Below, piece by piece: positions 1-6,674 of a stretch of 18,858 nt of DNA (position 1 is its first letter; each line of letters opens with the position of its first letter). The translations under genes and the position numbers were made by a program. Where the stretch lies: the NCBI GenBank assembly GCA_050329935.1, contig JBHJOI010000062.1, forward strand, positions 1 through 18,858. Reading direction: 5' to 3'. Under the pieces are notes generated by a model. It did no database searches. It was given only the letters and a program-made list of their open reading frames with translations, and had not been told where the DNA came from. This DNA is from CAYSFW01 sp050329935. Lineage in GTDB: Bacteria > Pseudomonadota > Gammaproteobacteria > UWMA-0217.

Positions 1-258
1 ATATTCCGACTTGCGTATGATAAAGCGTGGGGCCAGTATTCGCCGGGCACGATACTTACCCGCTTCCTGATGGCGCACGTGATCGATACCGACAGAGTGG
101 AGGAAATAGACTTTCTGACCGGCAACGAGGCCTACAAACAGGACTGGATGTCTGAAAGAAGAGAGCGCTTCCTGTTATGCTGTGTAAAACGTGCCAGCGC
201 AGAGACTGGATTTATAAAGCTCGTTGAATCACTGAAGCATAGGCTGAAACGACGGTAG
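1..258 (+). CDS. GNAT N-acetyltransferase, Acetyltransf_6 (CelD/FemAB-like), C-terminal part
   Basis: The reading frame is open from the first base, so only the last 85 residues are present; the apparent ATG at 70 is internal. The visible part reads YDKAWGQYSPGTILTRFLM, then VEEIDFLTGNEAYKQDW and a basic tail. The Y-x-P-G-T-x-L segment followed by a DFL-x-G-x-x-x-YK-x-W segment is typical of the second GNAT half in Acetyltransf_6 (CelD/BcsL, FemAB-like) proteins. These often act in exopolysaccharide or envelope modification, but the substrate cannot be told from this fragment. No downstream gene is close enough to suggest an operon: the next stretch is a 400-bp region without an intact gene. 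The family call is quite secure; the biological role is not. Confidence 0.75.
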   Translation: MFRLAYDKAWGQYSPGTILTRFLMAHVIDTDRVEEIDFLTGNEAYKQDWMSERRERFLLCCVKRASAETGFIKLVESLKHRLKRR

Positions 259-667
259 GTAATTTGCACGAAACCATCTCTTGAATCTTGGAGCACAGAA
301 GTCGTCATGGATAATCAGATATCGCTTACACGACTTGGCTTGAGGTTTAATCGGTCGTTTCCGCGGACACCGGTCCGCGACCCAGCCTACCTCTGCTGAG
401 ACATGAATTAGTCGTCGAGTGCGTGTTGCGTGAAATGAGACAGTCGGTCGACACGATCCTCGACGCGTTAAGCAATGGCGAATGGAGGAGTGTCATCAGG
501 CAGGACGCTGAGGCGAATGACGTGCGTGTCCTAGCCGACCCAAGGACGATCCACGCTTGATTGAGGGCAGGCGTGATTCGGGCGATCGTAGGCGGCTACC
601 TGGCCCGCACTACCCGCTGCAACCGAAACTGTGCGTCGGCCGACAACGCTGGTTCTAGAGGTAACTC
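259..667. other. Gene-poor stretch with broken coding-like frames
   Basis: No intact gene is recognised. Two short coding-like frames follow one another with a frame change. One runs from about 351 to a TGA at 558-560 and contains RHELVVECVLREMRQSVDTI; its first ATG is at 435 (41 codons). The other runs from about 521 to a TAG at 656 and ends HYPLQPKLCVGRQRWF. Their amino acid make-up looks protein-like, and the overlap near 521-558 suggests remnants of one frameshifted gene, but I cannot name its family. A 7-bp inverted repeat lies at 362-379. The end of the stretch supplies the ribosome binding site of the amine oxidase gene. Confidence 0.3.
362..379. repeat. Inverted repeat (7-bp stem, 4-nt loop)
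   Basis: CGCGGAC and GTCCGCG flank ACCG. No T run follows on the plus strand, so it is a weak terminator candidate for the upstream GNAT gene; it may have no function. Confidence 0.3.
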
Positions 668-2041
668 ATGAATAGACGTGACTCCTTGAAACTTCTTGGA
701 TTGATAATGCTGGGTAGCCGCACTGGCACTGCTGATGGAAGTGAGCGCAACGTAAAACACCCATTTAACAAGAGACGCGTTTTAGTGATTGGCGCTGGGC
801 TCGCGGGTCTTGCTACCGCAACCGAGTTGAACCGCAAGGGCCACGACGTGGTTGTACTGGAGGCGCGTGATCGCATTGGTGGACGTATTTGGACGAGCAC
901 CAAGTGGTCCGATATGCCTCTAGATCTTGGCGCAACGTGGATACATGGCGTCCGCGATAATCCAATTTCTGTTTTGGCAGACGAGATAGGCGCCAAGCGC
1001 TTGGTGACAAGCTATGACGAATCAGTCACTTTCAACACCAACGGACAACCGCTTAGCAGCGCCGAAGTAGCACGACTGGATAGTATCAGAAAACAGGCTT
1101 ATGCGGCTTTGAAAAAAGCTCAAGATCGGAGTATCGACGTGTCGGTGCGCGAAGCCGTTGCGTTCCTGACACAGCGGTTTCAGAACTCATTGGAATCCAC
1201 TCGATTTCTCAATTTTGTTCTGAGTAGCGAGGTAGAGCAAGAATATTCAGGTAGCGCCAGTCAACTTTCCGTACATTGGTATGACAGTGCCCAGGAGTTT
1301 GGCGGCGATGACGCACTGTTCGTATCCGGTTTCGAGACCATTACAAATTATCTGGCCCAGGGTCTTAAGATCGAACTCTCGCAGTTGGTAGAAGAAATCC
1401 ATTGGGGGCAGACCGACGTTCGCGTGTTAACCCGAACGTCCTCGTTTGTGGCCGACCATGTCGTCATCACGCTTCCGCTTGGTGTTTTAAAAAGCAACCG
1501 CGTGCACTTCAGCCCAGAGTTACCTAGCAAGAAGCGTCACGCTATTTCGAGTCTGGGCATGGGGGTGTTGAACAAGTGTTATCTACGGTTTGAAAGCGCC
1601 TTTTGGTCAGAAAGCCTGGATTGGCTCGAATATGTATCGGCTCAGAGTGGTGAGTGGACTGAATGGGTTAGCTTCAAGCGCGCTGCGAATATGCCCATCT
1701 TGCTGGGTTTCAACGCCGCTGATCGTGGACGCGAAATCGAAGCATGGTCGGATCAGCAGATTGTCGCCAGCGCCTTTGGCGCGTTGAAGACTATTTTCGG
1801 AGCGGATACGCCTCGACCCGTCGACTACCAGCTAACGCGCTGGGCAACCGATCCTTTTTCGCAAGGATCCTACTCTTATAACGCGGTCGGCTCTACTCCG
1901 CTGATGCGCGACGAATTGGCAGCTCCATTGAATACAACGCTCTTATTCGCCGGAGAGGCCACCCACAAGCATTATTTCGGTACCGCACATGGAGCGTATC
2001 TATCCGGCCTGCGTGCAGCCAAGGATGTTCTTTCCCTATGA
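668..2041 (+). CDS. FAD-dependent amine oxidase (flavin monoamine/polyamine oxidase family)
   Basis: The 457-residue protein would oxidise a primary or secondary amine (possibly a polyamine) with FAD and oxygen. The Rossmann motif VIGAGLAGLA lies near residues 40-48 and is followed by acidic E65 and the ARDRIGGR segment that closes the FAD site. The conserved active-site lysine is present as K303 in GMGVLNKCYLRF, equivalent to the lysine of LSD1 and plant polyamine oxidases. The C-terminal flavin segment GEATHKHYFGTAHGAYLSG lies at 429-447. The N terminus, NRRDSLKLLGL, resembles a short twin-arginine signal, so export of the folded flavoprotein is possible but not certain. The ATG at 668 has an AGAGGT ribosome site a few bases upstream. 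A damaged lipocalin gene follows about 180 bp downstream. Base composition is less GC-rich than in the right part of the window. The substrate is not determined. Confidence 0.9.
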   Translation: MNRRDSLKLLGLIMLGSRTGTADGSERNVKHPFNKRRVLVIGAGLAGLATATELNRKGHDVVVLEARDRIGGRIWTSTKWSDMPLDLGATWIHGVRDNPISVLADEIGAKRLVTSYDESVTFNTNGQPLSSAEVARLDSIRKQAYAALKKAQDRSIDVSVREAVAFLTQRFQNSLESTRFLNFVLSSEVEQEYSGSASQLSVHWYDSAQEFGGDDALFVSGFETITNYLAQGLKIELSQLVEEIHWGQTDVRVLTRTSSFVADHVVITLPLGVLKSNRVHFSPELPSKKRHAISSLGMGVLNKCYLRFESAFWSESLDWLEYVSAQSGEWTEWVSFKRAANMPILLGFNAADRGREIEAWSDQQIVASAFGALKTIFGADTPRPVDYQLTRWATDPFSQGSYSYNAVGSTPLMRDELAAPLNTTLLFAGEATHKHYFGTAHGAYLSGLRAAKDVLSL

Positions 2042-2219
2042 ACTGCTGGCATCCAACCACCGTTCCGATCAATGCTCGCTTCCCACGCCAGAGTTACCTT
2101 ATTCAGTGGACGAGCCCGATCCGGGTCGGATGCACATTTGATCGACACGCAGATTCGCAGTTCGCGCGGGTAAGAGGCTGCGCCGCGCCTTCCACGGTGA
2201 CGTGTGGAGCCACGAGGTC
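2042..2219 (+). other. Intergenic spacer with a possible gene remnant
   Basis: In the frame of the downstream lipocalin leader, this spacer reads a protein-like stretch (ending RRAFHGDVWSHEV before 2220) interrupted by a TGA at 2139-2141. I could not assign it to a family. It may be a decayed gene that once stood between the amine oxidase and the lipocalin, or chance. It contains the GAGG ribosome-site candidate for the lipocalin leader. Confidence 0.2.
2214..2217 (+). promoter_or_regulatory. Ribosome binding site of the lipocalin leader
   Basis: GAGG stands 5 nt before a GTG at 2223 and only 2 nt before the ATG at 2220. The spacing favours the GTG start, giving a leader that begins MRILLL. 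Confidence 0.45.
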
Positions 2220-2222
2220 ATG

Positions 2223-2273
2223 GTGAGAATACTATTACTAATTATCAGTATGCTTATGCTCAATGGTTGCTAG
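2223..2273 (+). pseudogene. Detached lipoprotein signal peptide of the lipocalin, ending in an amber codon
   Basis: From the GTG at 2223 the frame encodes MRILLLIISMLMLNGC: a basic start, a hydrophobic core and a lipobox (LNGC). A TAG at 2271-2273 follows immediately. The frame is the same as that of the lipocalin body, which resumes one codon later, so the complete precursor would be leader, one residue, Gly, then MPKSVQ. Blc-type lipocalins are normally outer-membrane lipoproteins with exactly this arrangement. The amber codon is one substitution away from Leu (TTG), Trp (TGG), Gln (CAG) or Tyr codons. A real nonsense mutation, a sequencing error or suppressed read-through would each fit. 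Confidence 0.7.
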
Positions 2274-2276
2274 GGG

Positions 2277-2738
2277 ATGCCCAAGTCAGTACAACCAGTG
2301 ACAGGTTTTGATCAGGACAGATATTTAGGCAAATGGTACGAGGTGGTTCGCTTGGATCATTCGTTTGAGAGAGGATTAAGCCATGTGACCGCCGAGTACA
2401 AGTTGCGGGACGACGGAGGTATTTCAGTACTTAATCGCGGCTTTTCAGATTCCGAGAATAAGTGGAGTGAGGCTATGGGCATGGCCGATTTCGTAAATAA
2501 TTCTTCCGAAGGCTACCTAAAAGTGTCCTTTTTTGGACCGTTTTATGGCTCCTACGTCATCTTCGAACTGTATCACGAACACTATCAGTATGCTTTCGTG
2601 TCAGGACCGAACGCGAAGTACCTGTGGCTGCTGTCAAGAACCCACTCCGTGACGCCAGACGTCATCGCCAAGTTCATCGACATGTCGAAAACACGCGGCT
2701 TCGACACCGACAGTTTGATTTATGCGAAGCAGAACTAA
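2277..2738 (+). CDS. blc: Blc-type lipocalin, cut off from its lipoprotein signal peptide
   Basis: The 153-residue body is a bacterial lipocalin of the Blc/apolipoprotein D type, an eight-stranded barrel that binds fatty acids or lysophospholipids at the outer membrane. It shows the family GxW motif in RYLGKWYEVVRLDHSFERG (residues 15-33), the SFFGPFYGSY segment (84-93) and YLWLLSRT (115-122). The rest aligns well by eye with Escherichia coli Blc and has no further stop. The ATG at 2277 has no proper ribosome site (TAGGGG abuts it). Translation from here would leave the protein in the cytoplasm, because the signal peptide lies upstream of an in-frame TAG at 2271. The gene is therefore a fresh pseudogene, a suppressed gene or a sequencing artefact; the intact body argues that any damage is recent. 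It converges on a DsrE-family gene. Confidence 0.85.
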   Translation: MPKSVQPVTGFDQDRYLGKWYEVVRLDHSFERGLSHVTAEYKLRDDGGISVLNRGFSDSENKWSEAMGMADFVNNSSEGYLKVSFFGPFYGSYVIFELYHEHYQYAFVSGPNAKYLWLLSRTHSVTPDVIAKFIDMSKTRGFDTDSLIYAKQN

Positions 2739-2750
2739 TACTCAGTAAGC

Positions 2751-2782
2751 GGCGACCACGGCGCCAACAGGCCGTGGCCGCC
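2751..2782. terminator. Strong hairpin between convergent genes
   Basis: GGCGACCACGGC at 2751-2762 and GCCGTGGCCGCC at 2771-2782 pair over 12 positions with one mismatch and an 8-nt loop. It fills the gap between the lipocalin stop (2738) and the DsrE stop (2789). There is no T run on either side, so if it ends transcription it is not a classical intrinsic terminator. Confidence 0.5.
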
Positions 2783-2788
2783 CGGATA

Positions 2789-3214
2789 CTACCAACTCAT
2801 CGTCCGCGTATCCGGTGCGAACAGTGCTCCTTGGGTCAGATCCGGATTCCCCATCTGCACACCTGAGACCAGATCCGCCTCCTTCACACCCACATGCTTC
2901 ATGCACATCGGGCAAGCGATGACCTTCACACCCGCCTTCATCGCATCTTCAAGATTCGCGCGCGACGGCGCGTATTTCGGATCGTCTTTTACCGCGATAC
3001 GTGAGGACTCGATATTAAGGAACACGGTAACAGTGTTTCCGCGTTTGGCGGCCGCTTCGGCAAAGTTCAATGCCATCTCGACCCGGTGCGGGTCTACCGA
3101 GGTCAGATTGACGAAAAGACCCGGCTTCGCCGCGTCAGCGGCTTGTGCAACGGCGATGCCGAGGGCGAACCAGATCCCGAGAGCCAAGATCAATAAATTG
3201 CGCACCGATTTCAT
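2789..3214 (-). CDS. Exported DsrE-family protein with a CPMC motif
   Basis: The product is 141 residues. Residues 1-25 form a Sec signal peptide (MKSVRNLLILALGIWFALGI, then AVAQA with a likely cleavage site), so the mature protein is periplasmic. The rest is a small DsrE/DsrF-like alpha/beta domain ending in GNPDLTQGALFAPDTRTMSW. C101 and C104 sit in CPMCMKH, followed by GVKEADLV, a pattern found in stand-alone periplasmic DsrE-like proteins. By family, these cysteines may carry sulfur or act in a redox relay, but this subgroup has no firmly known function. The open frame continues further upstream to 3409; the ATG at 3214 is chosen because of the signal peptide and an excellent GGAGG ribosome site 5 nt before it. 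No dsr or sox genes are nearby. Confidence 0.85.
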   Translation of the reverse strand: MKSVRNLLILALGIWFALGIAVAQAADAAKPGLFVNLTSVDPHRVEMALNFAEAAAKRGNTVTVFLNIESSRIAVKDDPKYAPSRANLEDAMKAGVKVIACPMCMKHVGVKEADLVSGVQMGNPDLTQGALFAPDTRTMSW

Positions 3215-3219
3215 AAGAG

Positions 3220-3224
3220 CCTCC
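3220..3224 (-). promoter_or_regulatory. Ribosome binding site fixing the DsrE start
   Basis: The minus strand reads GGAGG, 5 nt before the ATG at 3214. It settles the choice against longer starts up to 3409. Confidence 0.8.
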
Positions 3225-3296
3225 GTATTGGACTGTAACGATCGTGACGGCTGATCGCCGCCAGCGAGAGTATCGTCGAAGCCAGGCTTGTCGAGA

Positions 3297-3315
3297 CTGC
3301 GGCATTTTGCCGCAG
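3297..3315. repeat. Perfect inverted repeat in a divergent promoter region
   Basis: CTGCGGCATTTTGCCGCAG is an 8-bp stem with a 3-nt loop. It lies in the 227-bp region between the divergent DsrE and ATPase genes. It could be an operator or an RNA hairpin in the DsrE leader; no partner protein can be named. Confidence 0.45.
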
Positions 3316-3441
3316 CTGGAGCGCAGCGGATATTGACCTTCCAGGCTTTACCCCGAGCGACCGCGACCGGAGTTGCCTCGCGATTGAAAGAAGTGCCTAG
3401 CCCGATCACAATGTCTCGTAACCATCTCGCTCTTTGCCGAT

Positions 3442-4221
3442 ATGCCTCCCGTTAGTCGAAAGCATCGCAGAAGGAGCACCCTGGGTGCACCTTACCTGCG
3501 CGGAATCCGTAGTCTTCCCGAGTGGATGGAGCGCGATTCCTTTCCATTCAACATACCCGCGTTTAGAAAAGGTATCAATCTTACACTGAGCAGGAACGTA
3601 ACGTTCTTCGTTGGTGAAAACGGGAGTGGAAAATCGACGCTGCTGGAGGCATTGGCCGAAGCATGCGGATTCAATCCCGAAGGCGGGAGCCGCGACCATT
3701 TTCGCGAGGCATTCGCGGATCGCTCCGAGCTCGCTCGATCGCTGCGGCTTTCGTGGCTTCCGAAAGCGACCGAGGGGTTTTTCATGAGGGCCGAGAGCTT
3801 CTTTAATTTTGCCAGCTATCTCGACGGCGTATCCGATCTAAGGGCGTACGGCGGCCGTTCCTTGCACGCGCAATCTCACGGTGAGTCATTTCTCGCGCTA
3901 TTCGATAATCGCTTCGAGCACGGCTTATATATTCTCGACGAGCCTGAGGCTGCTCTGTCCCCGCAGCGCCAGTTGTCGTTTTTAAAAATAATTCACGACC
4001 TCGAAATGCCCGGCCACGCGCAGTTCATCATCGCGACGCACTCGCCCATTCTCCTCGCCTATCCCGGCGCCACGCTTTTTGAATTTTTCGCCGAGGGCAT
4101 CACCGAAACCACCTACCGCGAAACTGACCATTATCGTATGACACGGGATTTTCTGAACGCACCCGAGCGCTTTCTGAAGCACTTGTTTTCGGAACCGGAT
4201 GACACCGAGAGCGATACCTGA
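3442..4221 (+). CDS. Stand-alone ABC-type AAA ATPase (COG3910-like)
   Basis: The 259-residue protein is a soluble ATPase with all ABC hallmarks. Walker A is GENGSGKS at 58-65, the signature-like SHGES at 145-149, Walker B LYILDEPEAALSP with D166/E167, and the switch histidine H200 in ATHSP. The region PFNIPAFRKGINLTLSRNVTFFVG before Walker A, plus YGGRSL before the signature, are typical of the uncharacterised COG3910 predicted ATPases. These lack membrane segments and a transporter partner and are probably SMC/RecF-like in fold. No nuclease or TOPRIM partner is encoded next to it, so there is no support for a defence system. The first 30 residues are basic and poorly conserved, so a start slightly downstream (M29) is possible. 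Confidence 0.87.
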   Translation: MPPVSRKHRRRSTLGAPYLRGIRSLPEWMERDSFPFNIPAFRKGINLTLSRNVTFFVGENGSGKSTLLEALAEACGFNPEGGSRDHFREAFADRSELARSLRLSWLPKATEGFFMRAESFFNFASYLDGVSDLRAYGGRSLHAQSHGESFLALFDNRFEHGLYILDEPEAALSPQRQLSFLKIIHDLEMPGHAQFIIATHSPILLAYPGATLFEFFAEGITETTYRETDHYRMTRDFLNAPERFLKHLFSEPDDTESDT

Positions 4222-4489
4222 CGAACATGACGAATCGGTACTAATAATACCGCCTACGCAAAGTATGGATTCACGGTGGTTGGATCCGAGGCTCAGACGT
4301 AGGGCCTGCGTTACGTGCCGATGGTGTTGGAATCTAATGATCGAGTCGACTCCTCAAACTGAGAACGCATCAACACGTGTAGTCGTGCGCGAAGACCGCT
4401 AGACCTGAGGGCTCGACGCGCTCGCCGACTCGGCTGGCACAGCAATAACCGCTTTGGCGAATCGCGTTTTATGAGTTGAAACAATGGCG
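4222..4489. other. Convergent intergenic region, no gene seen
   Basis: This 268-bp gap lies between the ATPase stop and the EamA stop. Frames on both strands are short and not protein-like. A small inverted repeat, CGGTA-CTAATAA-TACCG at 4236-4252, lies just after the ATPase gene. No terminator with a T run was identified. Confidence 0.4.
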
Positions 4490-5407
4490 CTAAGGCTCGC
4501 GCGTCTCGCCGCGGCTTTCGCCCTGAAGCGAGCGCGGATAGCTCGCTGCGCTCACCGCCCTCCGATGTAGGCTCAACAGCAAGCCCGCGCCTACGATCAA
4601 ACCCGCGCCCAGAAAAAAATTCCACCCCAGCACATCCTGGAATACGAAAACGCTGAACAGCGTGGCGGCGACGACTTGCGAGTTAAGCCAGGGCGACAGT
4701 TCAGATGCTGAAAGCAGCGTATAGGCCTTGATGAACAGAAAGTGTCCGGTGGCGCCGAGTGCACCCATCGCGATCAATAACAGCCATTGCGTCAGGTCGG
4801 GCGCCTTCCACCAATAAGGAACGATGCCGCTCAAGACCACGGCGCCAACAATCGAGGTGTAGAACAACGACGTGCGTGGGGTGTCGATAAGCGCGACCTT
4901 GCGAGTCAGCAAGAAATACAGCGAGAGCAGTAAGGATGCGAAGAACGCCAGCAGCATTTCCGGCTCGAACGCCCGGAAACCCGGCCTGACGATGACCAGC
5001 ACGCCCGCGAAGCCAACCGCAACGGCCATGAGGTGACGCGGCGAGATTTTTTCACCGAGAAAAACCCCCGCGAGCAGCGTGACAAGGACCGGCGCGAGAT
5101 ACATCAACGCGGTCGCTTCAGCCAGACTGACCGTTTGAATCGCGAAATAGAGCGCGGTATTGATGCCCACCATGCACATGCCGCGCAGCAATTGCGTCCT
5201 TGGCGCGCGGGTCAACAAAAAATCGCGTTGGCCTTGCGCAAGAAAAATCAGTGTCACGATAATGGCGTGAAATAAAAATCGTGCCCAGGTGACCTGAACA
5301 GTCGAGAACTCCCGCATCAGGATTTTTCCCAGTGAATCCATTCCGGCCAAAATCGACGATGCGGCAATGGTCAGAAGGATCGCGGGAATGGCGGTACGAG
5401 CGTTCAC
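4490..5407 (-). CDS. EamA/RhaT-family transporter (DMT superfamily)
   Basis: The roughly 305-residue inner-membrane protein has about ten hydrophobic segments in two EamA repeats. The first repeat runs from TAIPAILLTIAASSILAG to VGFAGVLVIVRPGF, and the second from LLAFFASLLLSLYFLLTRKV to FFLGAGLIVGAGLLLSLH. Repeat hallmarks are visible: ALMYLAPVLVTLLAGVFLGE closes the first half and LSPWLNSQVVAATLFSVFVF lies in the second. Such proteins export or import small metabolites; the substrate is unknown. The start is uncertain: no ATG precedes the first helix. The GTG at 5407 gives a normal family length but lacks a good ribosome site, while a TTG at 5542 would add 45 non-hydrophobic residues. The gene follows metAS after about 170 bp and could be cotranscribed with it. 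The C-terminal tail is basic and low in complexity. Confidence 0.85.
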   Translation of the reverse strand: MNARTAIPAILLTIAASSILAGMDSLGKILMREFSTVQVTWARFLFHAIIVTLIFLAQGQRDFLLTRAPRTQLLRGMCMVGINTALYFAIQTVSLAEATALMYLAPVLVTLLAGVFLGEKISPRHLMAVAVGFAGVLVIVRPGFRAFEPEMLLAFFASLLLSLYFLLTRKVALIDTPRTSLFYTSIVGAVVLSGIVPYWWKAPDLTQWLLLIAMGALGATGHFLFIKAYTLLSASELSPWLNSQVVAATLFSVFVFQDVLGWNFFLGAGLIVGAGLLLSLHRRAVSAASYPRSLQGESRGETREP

Positions 5408-5579
5408 GAATACGGCTAGCGGGTCGATTGAATACGCAATATGGGTTCGTTCGGGACGCAAGGGAACGCGATCGTTGCACAAATTGAAATTACGTCGTGC
5501 GCGCCCTGGCTGTCCGTGGCGCGCCTCTATCGCCGCGCTCAAGGCGCGGTTTTGTCATTCAACGACACGGCCGTGCCCG

Positions 5580-6656
5580 CTACCGCATTCCGCGCAAGCC
5601 CAATGGATCGTCCGGATCGATGCCTGCGATAAAGGGCAGGCGTCGATCGGTGTGAGTGATTTGGTAGACTTTTCCAATCCAGTTTCCAATCACGGCGGTT
5701 CCGGTATCGTGCCAGGTATTGTGCACTCTGCGCGCGACCAGATCTTCTGGAAATTCAGGCGTTTCGCGTCCCTGATCGAGCGCCCGACGCAAACGTTCGC
5801 GGTATTCATTCAGGATCGCCTGGGTTTGCAGATCGAAATAGTGGTCGAGAAACGGCGGGTAGTCCGGACGCAGACCCTTGGTGAACAACATGACTTCGCG
5901 TTTATATTCCTTCAGCAAACTGACCGTGTCGTATTCGGGGTGGCCCTGAAAAAACACGAGGCGAAAAAGGTCATCGCTGACCGCGAGGTGCACGCCAGCC
6001 ACGTCGCTTTGCACCAGCACGTGCAACCCTGCGGCATCGAACTGCCCACGGCTGATTTCGTTGAAGCGCGAATGCGGCACATCGAAGCGGGTATTCACGT
6101 CGTTGACCAGGGGATGCTGCCGGTCGACCACATGATGATCGTAGACGCCCCAGCGTTTGAACCCGAGCGGACGGCGCTTTTGACCATAACGAAACTGCAG
6201 CACGGCGTGCGTGGCTAGACAGGAACAGAGCACTGACGTCACGTTGTGAGTCGCCCACTCGATGACCCGCGTCAGCGGTTGCCAGAATGCCTCCAGCGAC
6301 AGATCGGGCTTTGACACGTTGGCGCCGGTGATAATGAGCGCGTCCAGTCCGTCACGCTGAATATTCTCGAAGCTGTCGTAATATTGCTCGATGTAGTTTC
6401 TGGCTTCGACGCCGCGCTTCAACTCGGGCAGCGTGAATGGATGCATGTAGAACTGCGCGATGGGATTGCTGTCGCCAACCATGCGAAAAAACTGGCGCTC
6501 GGTCGCGGCGAGCGCCGCGTCGGGCATCATGTTCAACAACCCGATATGCAACTCGCGAATGTCTTGATGCATCGCCTTTTCCGGCGTGAGGATCGTTTGA
6601 CCCTCCGCGTGCAGGCGTTCAAACGTGGGTAATGCGGTATTGGCAACCAAGGGCAT
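5580..6656 (-). CDS. metAS: Homoserine O-succinyltransferase, MetA family (metAS type)
   Basis: The enzyme activates L-homoserine with an acyl-CoA (succinyl-CoA predicted) to start methionine synthesis in the cytoplasm. The 358-residue protein carries the MetA triad: nucleophile C146 in CSCLATHA, and H239 and E241 in FFQGHPEYD. All three are shifted by +4 from E. coli MetA C142/H235/E237. The motifs LHIGLLNMMPDAAL (36-49) and GVYDHHVV (170-177) also match. The oxyanion region reads ITGANVSKPD rather than the TGAP-x-G/E form that separates succinyl- from acetyltransferases in classical MetA, so acyl-donor preference rests on similarity to the metAS subfamily. The long C-terminal extension ending NTWHDTGTAVIGNWIGKVY is characteristic of that subfamily. 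The ATG at 6656 has GAGGG about 9 nt upstream. It lies 18 nt after the P-loop ATPase gene, implying cotranscription. Confidence 0.92.
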   Translation of the reverse strand: MPLVANTALPTFERLHAEGQTILTPEKAMHQDIRELHIGLLNMMPDAALAATERQFFRMVGDSNPIAQFYMHPFTLPELKRGVEARNYIEQYYDSFENIQRDGLDALIITGANVSKPDLSLEAFWQPLTRVIEWATHNVTSVLCSCLATHAVLQFRYGQKRRPLGFKRWGVYDHHVVDRQHPLVNDVNTRFDVPHSRFNEISRGQFDAAGLHVLVQSDVAGVHLAVSDDLFRLVFFQGHPEYDTVSLLKEYKREVMLFTKGLRPDYPPFLDHYFDLQTQAILNEYRERLRRALDQGRETPEFPEDLVARRVHNTWHDTGTAVIGNWIGKVYQITHTDRRLPFIAGIDPDDPLGLRGMR

Positions 6657-6674
6657 CGTCGTTTCCCTCGCGGT

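Noticed and set aside
3215..3409. Longer N terminus for the DsrE gene
   Set aside because: The extension has no family similarity and lies before a strong GGAGG site and a signal peptide that begins at 3214.
3442..4221. ATPase considered as part of an OLD-type or Gabija-like defence pair
   Set aside because: No TOPRIM domain, nuclease or helicase is encoded in the protein or beside it.
5533..5553. GC hairpin CCGCGC-TCAAG-GCGCGG followed by TTTT on the plus strand
   Set aside because: It resembles a terminator but points right, where no plus-strand gene ends; on the minus strand the T run is missing. Probably chance in GC-rich sequence.
5367..6218. 283-codon plus-strand open frame opposite metAS
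   Set aside because: It is antisense to metAS, which has a full catalytic triad and family-wide similarity.
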